A DNA stretch of 64,000 nt from Porphyromonadaceae bacterium (GCA_021372865.1 JAJFTO010000004.1:206175-270174); one strand, 5' to 3'; positions 39,901 to 48,120 are shown, counted from the first letter of the stretch. The notes: generated from the sequence alone by a model not told the origin. A program made the numbers and translations.

Positions 39901-40673
39901 GGTTCCACCGTGGTGGGAAAATTATGGGTTTCGGCTTTGAGTGAGAGCACGCTCTCCACCTCTGTGGTTTGGAAAAAATCGGGCTTGTCGCCGCTCGCAG
40001 GAGCAAATTGCTCAATCACAGGCCCCTGCACGAAAGCCACGTTGTCTTTATATGCTGAGATGAGGTTGTTGGGATTAATCTGCGATGTGCGTTTAATCAG
40101 TTGAAACAGGGAGAGTTCTTTTTCCTCCTCGTCGATAATGAATTTTCCATTGAATATCTTATGCCGGCAGTGCTCCGAGTTTACCTGTGAGAAGCCGAAT
40201 ACCTCGCTGTCGGTGAGCTTGCGCCCCATTTTGCGGCTTACGCCGTTCAGGTATTCGATCTCATCCTCACTCAACGCAAGCCCTTCCTTGTTGTTGTATG
40301 TCGCAATGTCATCGATATAAAGGATTTCTTCCGGTTTTTTGTCGATGGTGAAAAGTCTTTGATCGAGGCCCTCGTATTTTCGTTGCAACATCGGATCAAA
40401 ATCGAACGGTGTTCCTTCCGGCATGGGCGTATACTCCTCTATGCGGGTGATGCCTTCGATGCCCATATTCTGGGTAATCTCCACGGCACAGGTGCTCCAG
40501 GGAGTGATCATCTCCCTGCGCGGGCCGATGTAGGGGGAATGGATTGTCTCTGCATCGAGCGGTGCTGCATTTCCAAAAAGCCAGCGCATTTTTTCGATGG
40601 TTTCGGGAGAAAAAGCCGACGCTGACTCTACGGCAATCACGCTTTGGGAGGGTGTACGGAAAAATGAAATCAT
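36975..40673 (-). CDS. purL: Phosphoribosylformylglycinamidine synthase, large type
   Basis: Fourth step of purine synthesis: FGAR + glutamine + ATP to FGAM. It is a fused single-chain enzyme of about 1232 aa. The linker/N-terminal part has SQVNSEHCRHKIFNGKF (about 180-196). The first AIRS-like domain has LKAETHNFPTTVEPFNGAST, GTGGEIRDRLA and HDHGAGGHLNCLSEL. The C-terminal glutamine amidotransferase has the nucleophile in LGICNGCQLLMELG, and VAHGEGRF. The frame is open to 40724, but the TACTTTTG -7 box at 40694-40701 would then be inside the gene, so ATG 40671-40673 (MISFFRTPS) is chosen. Confidence 0.96.
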   Translation of the reverse strand: MISFFRTPSQSVIAVESASAFSPETIEKMRWLFGNAAPLDAETIHSPYIGPRREMITPWSTCAVEITQNMGIEGITRIEEYTPMPEGTPFDFDPMLQRKYEGLDQRLFTIDKKPEEILYIDDIATYNNKEGLALSEDEIEYLNGVSRKMGRKLTDSEVFGFSQVNSEHCRHKIFNGKFIIDEEEKELSLFQLIKRTSQINPNNLISAYKDNVAFVQGPVIEQFAPASGDKPDFFQTTEVESVLSLKAETHNFPTTVEPFNGASTGTGGEIRDRLAGGKGSLPVAGTAIYMTSYPRLEEGREWEQTLPPRKWLYQTPEQILIKASNGASDFGNKFGQPLICGSLLTFEHAENYKKFGYDKVIMLAGGVGFANKRDARKGDPHSGEKVVVLGGDNYRIGMGGGAVSSVNTGEYSSGIELNAVQRANPEMQKRVANVIRSLAESEENPIVSIHDHGAGGHLNCLSELVEKTGGIIEIGQLPVGDKTLSAKEIIGNESQERMGLLVEQKDIEHIALIASRERAPMYVVGETTDDMRFTFREPDGTNPIDMELDDFFGKPPVTIMEDRTLEETYEAPVYNPEQLGTYIENVLKLEAVACKDWLTNKVDRSVTGKIARQQCQGEIQLPLSDCGAIALDYKGYAGMATSLGHAPQVAMIDPAAGSVMAVAEALTNLVFAPLTHGLQGVSLSANWMWPCRNPGEDARLYKAVEACSEFAGELGINIPTGKDSLSMTQKYGDDKVFSPGTVIISAAAEVKNIRRIVSPVLAYIKGTYLYYLDFSFDTFKLGGSAFAQTLSKVGDEAPTVTDAEYFKNAFAAIQELTSRGLILAGHDISAGGMITTMLEMCFANPQGGLEAHLEKIRHTDLIKILFSENPGVLIQVKHHRLVEKILDDYGVGFAIVARPIEERKLIVAKDEFRREFDIDHLRDVWYKTSYLLDRKQSGETCASERFNNYKQQPLQFDIRPSFTGRMEDLGLNPDREERTGLTAAIIREKGTNGEREMAYSLYLAGFDVKDVHMTDLTSGRETLEDVQFAVFCGGFSNSDVLGSAKGWAGGFRYNEKAKKALENFFAREDTLSLGICNGCQLLMELGLIFPEMGDKHPRMEHNLSHKFESTFVSVEIPKNNSVMFRSLEGTKTGIWVAHGEGRFVLPEEATRYNIAAKYVYDTYPGNPNGSDYATAAVCSANGRHLAMMPHLERTIFPWQNAYYPFAYRKHEVTPWMEAFVNAREWVKNKKSN

Positions 40674-40693
40674 ATCTCTTCTATTTGGATATA

Positions 40694-40724
40694 CAAAAGT
40701 ACATGAAAATCGAGGCATTTCCAA
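40694..40724 (-). promoter_or_regulatory. Promoter of purL
   Basis: Read leftward: TTG (40722-40724), 20-nt spacer, TACTTTTG (40694-40701), then 20 nt to the ATG. A good Bacteroidota -33/-7 pair, and it fixes the purL start. Confidence 0.7.
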
Positions 40725-40751
40725 GAAGGAGAAATGAAAACTAAAACTGAT

Positions 40752-40782
40752 TTTGTCCGTTTTCAGATTGGGTGTATCTTTG
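40752..40782 (+). promoter_or_regulatory. Promoter of the LysE-family gene
   Basis: TTTG (40752-40755), 19-nt spacer, TATCTTTG (40775-40782). This is a full consensus match and the best promoter in the window. It lies back-to-back with the purL promoter. Confidence 0.8.
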
Positions 40783-40824
40783 CGGCCGAACTATCATCGC
40801 TTCATTGCCGAAATAATACGATTT

Positions 40825-41445
40825 ATGCTTGAAACCATCGCCAAAGGTTTTCTTATTGGATTCCTGGTCTCATCTCCTATGGGGCCAATCAACATGCTCA
40901 CCATTCAGCGTACCCTCAACCGGGGACGGTGGCACGGTTTGGTCACCGGAATGGGAGCCGTGTTGTCGGATTTTATGTATGCCCTGGTCACGCTGGTGGG
41001 ATTGAGTTTTGTATCGGACTTCCTGACGGAACACGAAAGCGAACTACAGTTGTTTGGAAGTATCATCATGATTTTTTTTGGAATAGGCGTGTTTCGCACC
41101 AATCCACTGAAAGGATGGAAACCCAATAGGATGACGGGAGAAACACGGTATCTGAAAGATTTTTTCTCGTCATTTCTGCTCACCATCTCAAATGTTGCAA
41201 TCATTCTTGTACTTGTAGGACTTTTTACACGTTTTTCATTTAATCCCCTTACTGAGAGCATGGCTTTGGTTGTTGCCGGGCTGGTTTCATTTCTTTTGGC
41301 GGCAGCGACGTGGTGGTTTCTGCTGACCACCCTGGTGTCACGCTTGCGGAAACATTTCAACAGACGGGGTATAATCCTGCTTAACAGGATCACCGGTACC
41401 CTCCTGATGATCTTGGGAGTAGGTGGCATCTTACTCTCTTTGTAA
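40825..41445 (+). CDS. LysE/RhtB-type exporter
   Basis: A small integral membrane exporter of amino acids or similar metabolites. It is 206 aa with about six hydrophobic helices. The N-terminus has GFLIGFLVSSPMGPINMLTI (about 8-27), whose SxPMGP motif marks the LysE family, followed by RTLNRGRWHGLVTGMGAVLS. The frame extends upstream to 40753, across the promoter, so ATG 40825 (MLETIAKGF) is preferred. The substrate is unknown. It has its own promoter and is divergent from purL. Confidence 0.88.
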   Translation: MLETIAKGFLIGFLVSSPMGPINMLTIQRTLNRGRWHGLVTGMGAVLSDFMYALVTLVGLSFVSDFLTEHESELQLFGSIIMIFFGIGVFRTNPLKGWKPNRMTGETRYLKDFFSSFLLTISNVAIILVLVGLFTRFSFNPLTESMALVVAGLVSFLLAAATWWFLLTTLVSRLRKHFNRRGIILLNRITGTLLMILGVGGILLSL

Positions 41446-41524
41446 AAAGTTATTTGTGTCAGCGTAAAACGCAAATAATTGACTAAAATATTTCAGATAC
41501 AGCGTTTAGAACAGAAATATTACA

Positions 41525-41532
41525 TACATTTG
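41525..41532 (+). promoter_or_regulatory. -7 promoter box for the M28 peptidase operon
   Basis: TACATTTG 23 nt before ATG 41555. A second match, TAAATTTG (41538-41545), lies even closer. No clear -33 was seen for either. Confidence 0.4.
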
Positions 41533-41554
41533 TTCCTTAAATTTGCACGAATTC

Positions 41555-43120
41555 ATGACAAGAGTGCTCCTTATTATTCTGCTATCATCATACACTATAT
41601 TTAATCACTACGCTCAATCTCAGGAAGTATCGGCGAAAGGGTTGAATCAGATTTCAGAACCTTTGGTAAAAGAATTCATCGATTTTTTGGCATCGGACGA
41701 AATGCGTGGACGTTCAGTCCCAAGTGTGGAAGCAGATAAATCAGCAAATTATGTCGCATCAAAATTTAAGGATTTTGGCTTAAAAACAGTAAACGGTTCT
41801 TATTTTCAACAAATACCCTTCTGTTCTGCCGATTTGAATGTTGAACAGTGCAGCTTTGCATTGATAAAATCGGGAACCAAACACGAATTTGCCATAAAAG
41901 AGAATTTCACACCATTGTATGATACAGGGAATAGTCAGGCGACCGGTGAACTGGTTTTCGCAGGATATGGAATTACTGCACCTGAGTACAATTACGATGA
42001 CTATAAAGATATTGATGTGAAAGGTAAAATTGTACTGGTTATGAAACAGGAGCCACGACAAAACGATACTGCCAAGACTGTTTTCAATGGGGGCAGAGCA
42101 ACTAAATATTCCGGCCTCGCTTATAAAATAAGAAATGCAACCAGGCATGGAGCTGCAGGTCTTTTACTGGTAACAGATCCGCTCCACAATTTTGCTCTTA
42201 CGGCTCAGGGTCACTTATGGAACAGTCTTTACATGAAAGGAAATCCTAATCCCATGTACAATTTGTGTACAGAAAAAAACAATAATATTCCGGCTGTTCA
42301 GGTCGACCGCGATGTCATCAATGTAATATTTGGCAGTGTGGATTCGTTAAGAAATTTACAGAGAAACATAGATGAAGTCCTGAGTCCCAACTCGTTCCTT
42401 GTACCGGAAATTTCAACCAATCTTGCCGTCTTATTAGAAAAAGACGTATTCCCTTCGAATAACGTAATCGGATGGTTAGAAGGCTCGGACGAGCAGCTTA
42501 AGAGCGAATTTGTTGTGATCGGTGCACATTACGATCATCTTGGCGAGTCATATAGGCCCAACAACATGAACGATTCCATTATGAACGGAGCCGATGATAA
42601 TGCGTCGGGTACAGCTGCCGTTATGGCGGTAGCTAAAGCTTTTACGGAATCAGGGAAAAGACCGGCAAGAAGTGTTGTATTTATGTTATTTACAGCCGAA
42701 GAGAGAGGATTAATCGGTTCGGATTATTACACAAAAAATCCGCTCTTCTCATTGAAAAAAACGGTTGCAATGATCAATCTGGATATGGTTGGCCGAAACG
42801 GGAATGATACTGTTTATGTGGTTGGACAACAATACAGTCCTGAACTGGCCGCGTTGGTAAATGAAGAAATTTCAAAAAGTGAGTTGACAAAAATTGAACT
42901 GCGAACCGATTTATACCGATCGAGCGATAATTTCCCTTTTTACAAAAACGAGATTTCAGCCATTGGCTTAACGTCAGGGATACATGAAGATTATCACAGG
43001 GTTACCGATAATCCTGATAAAATAAATTACCTGAAAGTTCAACGTATTGCACAACTTACGTATAAAGTAGCCTGGAGAGTAGCAAACACGAAAACATACT
43101 ACACAGTTATTAAACGATAA
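41555..43120 (+). CDS. Secreted M28-family zinc aminopeptidase
   Basis: An exported metallopeptidase. Signal peptide (VLLIILLSSYTIFNHYAQSQ) at about 1-22. A PA-like insert domain occupies about 120-240 (FAGYGITAPEYNYDDYKDID, KGKIVLVMKQEP, HGAAGLLLVTDP). The catalytic domain has the zinc ligands and base in order: VIGAHYDHLGES (His/Asp, about 321-332), NGADDNASGTAAVM (Asp), FTAEERGLIGSDYY (Glu pair), INLDMVGRNG (Asp) and SGIHEDYHRVTDNPDKINY (His). All key residues are intact. An in-frame TTG at 41543 exists, but ATG 41555 is better. The next gene begins 16 nt later, so the two form an operon. Confidence 0.9.
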   Translation: MTRVLLIILLSSYTIFNHYAQSQEVSAKGLNQISEPLVKEFIDFLASDEMRGRSVPSVEADKSANYVASKFKDFGLKTVNGSYFQQIPFCSADLNVEQCSFALIKSGTKHEFAIKENFTPLYDTGNSQATGELVFAGYGITAPEYNYDDYKDIDVKGKIVLVMKQEPRQNDTAKTVFNGGRATKYSGLAYKIRNATRHGAAGLLLVTDPLHNFALTAQGHLWNSLYMKGNPNPMYNLCTEKNNNIPAVQVDRDVINVIFGSVDSLRNLQRNIDEVLSPNSFLVPEISTNLAVLLEKDVFPSNNVIGWLEGSDEQLKSEFVVIGAHYDHLGESYRPNNMNDSIMNGADDNASGTAAVMAVAKAFTESGKRPARSVVFMLFTAEERGLIGSDYYTKNPLFSLKKTVAMINLDMVGRNGNDTVYVVGQQYSPELAALVNEEISKSELTKIELRTDLYRSSDNFPFYKNEISAIGLTSGIHEDYHRVTDNPDKINYLKVQRIAQLTYKVAWRVANTKTYYTVIKR

Positions 43121-43136
43121 TCAAATTCTTGAAATC

Positions 43137-43985
43137 ATGAATTCAAAAAAAATATTCGTTATCCTTGAGCTTTTTATTACGTTTGGACTGTTGGCACAAG
43201 AAGCCAACCTAACTATGAAACCCATTGCCAAAAGTAAGTATAACCTTGAAGCAAACTATCAATCAAGCTCTTACCAAAACACGACAGGAATGGAAATGAA
43301 GATGAACATAAGTTATGGTGCAAAAGCGGTTATGGAAATAGAAGAAGTGGCTTCAAACGGCAGCTTTACGGTTTTATCGACATGGAAAGATGTTAAAATA
43401 ACCTTTTTTGCTCTTGGAAAAGATACAGTGGTGAATCATTATGATAATTTGAATATTGAAACCAGAACTGTTTATGATAAATCAGGAAAAATCATTAAAA
43501 GCGAACGCATTGATGGATCCCCTTCAACAGACATTGCCGTATTAACTATCGAGCAGATAGGCCTAATCATGAAACTACCAATTCTTTCTGCAAAACCAAC
43601 TCAACAAGGAGAGAAATGGGAGTGGTGTACAACTGATACGATAAAAAATTCCCGAAGTCCGTATGCAACGACAATTGACTTAACAGACGAATATTACTTT
43701 GCTGGGACTGAAACAAAAGATGGCGTAGAATATTACAGAGTCAATGCGTCCGGCCTTAGAAAAGTAGCGGGTGAAGGGGTACAAATGGGAATCGAGATAC
43801 GTATTGAAGGTACGGGTATGAGCGAAAGCTACTCATTCCTCGATAAAAAGACACTTTTCCCCGTCTTTATCGAAGAGAAAGTCGGACTAGATACGAGTAG
43901 TATGATAATATCAGTCGCACAATCCAAGGCAATTCCGGCAACTCAAAATACAACTACGACCATTAAATTTACAGAGATAAAGTAA
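43137..43985 (+). CDS. Secreted protein of unknown function, peptidase partner
   Basis: 282 aa with a signal peptide (FVILELFITFGLLAQ). The mature part is a beta-rich, two-lobed pattern with paired Thr/Lys/Glu strands (MKMNISYGAKAVMEIEEV, GSFTVLSTWKDVKITFF, WEWCTTDTIKNS). It resembles DUF6263-type proteins, which I recall only loosely, so the family is tentative. No catalytic motif. It is downstream of the M28 gene (16 nt), so it may act with it or be transported with it. AT-rich compared with the housekeeping flanks. Confidence 0.7.
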   Translation: MNSKKIFVILELFITFGLLAQEANLTMKPIAKSKYNLEANYQSSSYQNTTGMEMKMNISYGAKAVMEIEEVASNGSFTVLSTWKDVKITFFALGKDTVVNHYDNLNIETRTVYDKSGKIIKSERIDGSPSTDIAVLTIEQIGLIMKLPILSAKPTQQGEKWEWCTTDTIKNSRSPYATTIDLTDEYYFAGTETKDGVEYYRVNASGLRKVAGEGVQMGIEIRIEGTGMSESYSFLDKKTLFPVFIEEKVGLDTSSMIISVAQSKAIPATQNTTTTIKFTEIK

Positions 43986-44212
43986 ACGCGATGCTCAATA
44001 CATTTCTCAGTCATGCTGTTCAGTTCGTCAGAAGGAAGTTTTATATGAGCAGTTAGCCATACTTAGTGATTGTGAAATAGCAAAATATCTTTCAATTCAT
44101 CTTTAAAGCGGTAAGGTACTTTTGTTCGTCTAATCGGTTTGCAAGTACATCCGACAAAATTTGCCTGCAAAGCTTAGTCATTTTTAGAATATTTTTATTA
44201 GGATTTTGAATC
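43986..44212. other. Gene-free spacer before the IS3 element
   Basis: I see no ORF with support. It contains a stretch (TTTGCAAGTACA, near 44141-44152) that closely matches the right-end tip of the adjacent IS3 element (TTTGCAAGTCCA, 45481-45492), so an older IS end may remain here. Otherwise nothing recognised. Confidence 0.45.
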
Positions 44213-44271
44213 TGGAATTACTAACTTAGCCGGGACACAGAGTTAAGCATAAACGCTTATTTTTGTGTAAT

Positions 44272-44572
44272 ATGAGAAAACAAAGAACCCATTTTGACAA
44301 GGCATTCAAAGAGAATGCGGTCAAACTCAGTTTAGAACGCAAGAATATTTCCGAGCTTGCACAGGAATTGGGTATTGCCCCCTTTCTTTTATATCGTTGG
44401 CGGAAAGAATACCGGCAGAAAGGAGAAGCCAGTTTCCCCGGACACGGTGTCCAGTCATTAAGTGAAGATACCAAAAAGGATTGCTGAACTGGAAAAACGC
44501 CTTGGCGAGGCTGAAACGGAGCGGGACATATTAAAAAAAGCTTTGAGCATCATCTCCAAGAGAGATTGTTGA
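44272..44572 (+). pseudogene. IS3 orfA, frameshifted
   Basis: Encodes the helix-turn-helix protein that binds the IS ends (HFDKAFKENAVKLSLERKN, SELAQELGIAPFLLYRWRKE). The frame stops early at 44487 after SLSEDTKKDC. One base too many in the A5 run at 44473-44477 explains it. If one A is removed, the frame continues as KRIAELEKRLGEAETERDI and LKKALSIISKRDC to a stop at 44570-44572, the normal orfA length of about 100 aa. The normal -1 frameshift site leading to orfB lies beyond the lesion and would not be reached in the right frame. Confidence 0.85.
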
Positions 44573-45462
44573 TCTATCTCTTTATAAAGGAATATAACTC
44601 GAAACAATGGACGGTCGAGGTGATGTGTAAAGTACTGAAAGTCCCCGGGAGCAGTTATTACCGCTGGCTTAAAGATCCGGAGGGCCAACGCAAGCGCAAA
44701 TATATGGAGCTGGACGAAAAGATCAGGGATGCATATTTTGCTGCCAAGGGACGCAATGGAAGCCCCCGGCTGGCGAAGGATTTGCAGGTATCCGGAATTC
44801 CTGTCTCGAGAACCACTGTGGCATGCCATATGAAAGAAATGGGCTTGCGCAGTAAATTCTCGAGACGATTCAAAGTGACGACGGATACCTCTCACAACTA
44901 TAAGGTTGCTCCAAACCTGTTGAATCGCGAGTTTAATCAGAATGAGCCCGTGAAAGCGTGTGTCTCTGACCTGACCTATATTCCGTGTAAGGATGGGTTT
45001 CTTTATCTGACCTGTGTGTTGGATCTTTTTGACCGCAAACTTATCGGATGGTCCATAAGCGATCATATGAATGCATCCCATACCGTAATCCCGGCCATCA
45101 GGATGGCCAATAGGAACAGACCTTTTGGAGAAGGAATGATATTTCATTCTGGCCGGGGCATTCAGTATGACTGCAAACAAACTGTAAACCTGTTGAAATC
45201 CTTGAAGCTGGAGCAAAGTATGAGTGGAAAGGGAAATTGTTGGGATAATGCCGTGGCTGAAAGCTTTTTCAAAACTTTCAAATCTGAATTGGTCTATGGT
45301 ACCAAACTCAAAACAAGAGAGCAAATGCGCTTGTATGTATTTGAATATATTGAATCCTGGTATAATCATAAAAGGAGATTCTCAGCATTGGGAAACTTAA
45401 CCATTGATGAATTTTGGAATCAGTATAATCTTAAAAAAGAATCAATTAAAAATGTCGCTTAA
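44566..45462 (+). pseudogene. IS3 orfB transposase, catalytic Asp lost
   Basis: DDE integrase domain of IS3-family transposases, normally made as an OrfAB fusion by -1 frameshifting at the A7G run (44533-44540). About 298 aa with the HTH_21-like region SSYYRWLKDPEGQRKRKYME and the rve core. The first catalytic Asp is present in ACVSDLTYIPC (codon 44968-44970). The Glu is present in NAVAESFFKTFKSE (codon 45259-45261). The second Asp should be in HSDRGxQY, but the sequence reads HSGRGIQY with GGC at 45151-45153. Asp to Gly here should abolish strand transfer. ORF otherwise intact to KNVA. Confidence 0.88.
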
Positions 45463-45554
45463 CTTTTTGTCTCAATTAAGTTTGCAAGTCCACTTCAATC
45501 GAAGCATGAACAAAACTAAAATTAATTTATACTAAATGCGCAACAGGTTAAAAA

Positions 45555-45794
45555 TTAAATAATTAAATATATGATTATCATCACTAATGATGATAATGAA
45601 TAAGAAATCAATAATAGTTTTGTAAACTTATATTTTTGAAAAAAGATCATAAAAACCGCGAACAAAACTACAAAAATTAAATTAATAAGTATCAAATTGA
45701 ATTCTTTACTTAAAGGATTAATATTATAACAGATAATGTAAGTAACAAAAGAAAACAACAGTACTATTATAAACATAAGATTTTTAATTTTCAT
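45555..45794 (-). CDS. Small hydrophobic membrane protein, unknown
   Basis: 79 aa, nearly all hydrophobic, with two or three predicted membrane helices (LMFIIVLLFSFVTYIICY, LILINLIFVVLFAVFMIFF, LLLISYSLSSLVMIIIYLII). Very AT-rich. No family recognised. Its ATG lies 8 nt from the IS256 inverted repeat, so its promoter was probably interrupted by the insertion. It may be the remnant of a lost locus. Confidence 0.45.
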   Translation of the reverse strand: MKIKNLMFIIVLLFSFVTYIICYNINPLSKEFNLILINLIFVVLFAVFMIFFQKYKFTKLLLISYSLSSLVMIIIYLII

Positions 45795-45802
45795 TTGGGT
45801 TG

Positions 45803-47220
45803 TGTAAATTAAACTGTGTCAGGTTTTATTTTTATTGTTAATTCAACGCCATTTTCTAATGGGTAATGCTGAGACCTGAGTTTTAGTTGGTCATCACAAA
45901 ACTAATGAAAATTATTGAATCGCCATTATTATCAAAAATTTAATCGAAAAGTTTAAATCTTTCCGGAAAAAGAATTGCCAGTTGCAGGGCTGTCTATACC
46001 AGTCTTTCAAGGGCATGGTCCATTTTTTGCGGATATTGCGGTAGGCCAGATAAATCAGTTTTTCCAACGCCGTGTCATTCGTGAAAACCCCTTTGTTTTT
46101 TGTCACCCTACGAATCTGGCGATGGTTATCCCTCCACCGTGTTGGTGGTGTAAATCAGTCGCCGGATGGCGTCAGTATACTGAAAATAGGCCGATAGTTC
46201 ATGCCAGTTATTCCGCCAGGATTTAATCACAAGTGGATATTGTTCACCCCAGTTCAACTCCAGGTTGTCCAATTCATTTTCTGCCTGTTCCTTGCTGACA
46301 GCCTGGTAAACGGGTTTTAGATCTTTCATGAAGGCCTTCTGGTACTTGCTGGCAACATATTTAAGAGAGTTGCGGATCTGATGAACAATGCAGCTCTGAA
46401 CGACCGTTTCCGGGAAAACACTATTGATTGCATCAGAGAAACCGGATAGATTATCCACACTGGCTATTAAAATATCCCGCACTCCCCGAGTTTGTAAATC
46501 AGTCAGTACCGAGAGCCAGAAATTGGCACCTTCACTCCTGGAAATATACATTCCCAGCAGATCCTTATGCCCGTTGCGGTCGACTCCGAGCACATTGTAA
46601 ATGGCACGGGTAACCGGTCTGTTTTTATCATCCATCACCTTGTAGTGGATGGCATCCATCCATACAATGGGATAAACTGAATCAAGGGGACGGGTACGCC
46701 AGGATTGAAGTTCAGGCAGTACCCTGTCGGTAATGGCACTGATGGTATCGGCTGAAACCCGATTACCCAGGTTCTCCTCCATCCAGTCGCTGATCTCCCG
46801 CGTACTGTTGCCTAACGCATACAAACTAATAATACGGTCTGCTACACCTTCGGCCAATATACGTTCCCGCTTTTTGATAAACTCCGGTTCAAACCAGGAA
46901 TTCCTGTCTCGAGGGGTATGAACAGTAACCTCACCCAGGGAAGTCTGAACCTGCTTGCTGTTATAGCCGTTACGACGATTACCGGTTAAACGTTCCTCTT
47001 CATCCATGTGGACATCCATCTCACCCTCCAATGCTGCATTCAGAAGGTTCTCCAGTAACGGGGCAAATGCACCGTCTTTTCCTAAATAAAAGAGGCTTGC
47101 CGGCTTTTAGCTGCTCCAGCGCCTTGGCTTGAAATGACTTGTAATCAAAATCTTCCATAATCTAAACTGTTGTGTAAAAGTAAAAAAAATGGTTTATTCT
47201 TTGACACAGTTTAGTTTACA
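45803..47220 (-). mobile_element. IS256-family insertion sequence (degenerate)
   Basis: About 1.42 kb with 19-bp terminal inverted repeats differing at one position: left TGTAAATTAAACTGTGTCA (45803-45821), right the complement of TGTAAACTAAACTGTGTCA (47202-47220). It encloses a leftward IS256-type transposase. No 8-9 bp target duplication is seen at the flanks. Confidence 0.88.
45940..47158 (-). pseudogene. IS256-family (mutator-type) transposase with three frameshifts
   Basis: About 400 codons in length but split. Start ATG 47156-47158 (MEDFDYKSFQAKALEQ). Lesion 1 near 47080-47095 moves the frame, after which the core reads AALEGEMDVHMDEEERLTGN to IYTTNTVEG. Lesion 2 is one extra base in 46124-46129: GGATAACCATCGC should read GGATACCATCGC, giving VEGYHRQIRRVTKNKG. 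Lesion 3 near 45991-46000 breaks the end, which would otherwise read TALQLAILFPERFKLFD. The catalytic Asp residues (WMDAIHYK, ASVDNLSGFSDAI) and the Glu (TNTVEG) survive, so the damage is by indels only. Non-functional. Confidence 0.9.
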
Positions 47221-47225
47221 GTCTT

Positions 47226-47864
47226 TCATTTGACCGTTAATTGATATATTTCGGTGGAGCAACCGATAGTTGGATCATAAACTTGAATTATAGTAAATTC
47301 GCATCCATTTGTACTATCGCCATATTTACTTTGTAGATTGGCCCAATTTAAACTCTGTAGGTAAGTAACTGCGATAATAGGTATTCCGAAACTACCTAAT
47401 ACAGTAGCCCATGTGGACGTATTTAATAATATAGCGTTAACATAAGCAAACATCTCTACAGTTTCTGCATGAGAATACGTGGTTGTTACAGTAGTAATGA
47501 AACCTTCCTGAGCAGATTCGCTTTCATATTTAAGCTTAAGACGAGGTGATTTAAAGTTATTATCTTTATACATACCAGGATATATATAATTATATAGCCT
47601 TTCAGAAATATTTAATTGATTTAACGTCTTTTTATCCAAAACTTCGAGTTTTTCACCATCAAAAAAAGATTGTTTGCCTATTCTTTTCATGGCTTTCATT
47701 ATTATTTCCATTTCGGATGTAGTGAATTTTGTATTCTTGTACACATCAAGATCCAGATATTCTGCATAAAGTTTATCTTCTACATCATCGTTAGTACAGC
47801 TTTGCATAAAAATTCCTGAAGAAACTAAGCTGATTAAGACTATACTAAGAGTAAAGATTCTCAT
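47226..47864 (-). CDS. Lipoprotein of unknown function
   Basis: About 212 aa starting MRIFTLSIVLISLVSSGIF with lipobox FMQSCTND (Cys about 23). The mature part has a Lys/Glu-rich central stretch and a hydrophobic segment (FGIPIIAVTYLQSLNW, about 160-175), ending CSTEIYQLTVK with a possible Cys pair (NGCEF, IGCST). No family recognised. It starts next to the IS256 end, in the AT-rich island. The upstream in-frame ATG (47892-47894) adds ten residues and is less likely. Confidence 0.6.
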   Translation of the reverse strand: MRIFTLSIVLISLVSSGIFMQSCTNDDVEDKLYAEYLDLDVYKNTKFTTSEMEIIMKAMKRIGKQSFFDGEKLEVLDKKTLNQLNISERLYNYIYPGMYKDNNFKSPRLKLKYESESAQEGFITTVTTTYSHAETVEMFAYVNAILLNTSTWATVLGSFGIPIIAVTYLQSLNWANLQSKYGDSTNGCEFTIIQVYDPTIGCSTEIYQLTVK

Positions 47865-47946
47865 CGCGTTGTTTTTTAAAATATGTATTAACATAACATT
47901 ATAAATTAGATATTAAATTTGTTACTGAATTATTTTCTTATTATTC

Positions 47947-48120
47947 TCAAGTTAATATTAACCTTCTTAAACGTCGGCGGCTTACGGGAATAGAAAGAAT
48001 GAGGATGCCGCCTTGCTTCATGTAGGCAGGAGAGCCCTTGGGATCCGAAAATTCCAAAAGCAATCCAGCCTTGTATAAATTGTCATTAGTTCCATAGCGA
48101 ATATTAAATGTAGTTTGCAT
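47947..48120 (-). CDS. Possible small orphan ORF
   Basis: ATG at 48118-48120, stop at 47947-47949, 57 codons, reading MQTTFNIRYGTNDNLYKAGL, then LEFSDPKGSPAYMKQ, and a basic end SRRRLRRLILT. Codon content looks ordinary and it is more GC-rich than its surroundings, but there is no recognised family and the neighbourhood is full of gene debris. It may be a fragment of a larger lost gene. Confidence 0.3.
   Translation of the reverse strand: MQTTFNIRYGTNDNLYKAGLLLEFSDPKGSPAYMKQGGILILSIPVSRRRLRRLILT

Larger units (their letters stand above)
44213..45492 (+). mobile_element. IS3-family insertion sequence (inactive copy)
   Basis: About 1.28 kb, starting TGGA and ending TCCA. Imperfect terminal inverted repeats of about 40 bp match in the section AACTTA-n9-ACA-n-A-n-AGTTAAGC on both ends (20 of 26 core positions). 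Two ORFs in IS3 order (orfA then orfB in the -1 frame) and an A7G slippery run (44533-44540) complete the family pattern. No convincing 3-4 bp target duplication was found, so exact ends could shift a few bases. Confidence 0.85.

Noticed and set aside
44204..45500. Target-site duplication of the IS3 element
   Set aside because: Several 3-bp pairings were tried and none matched the flanks convincingly.
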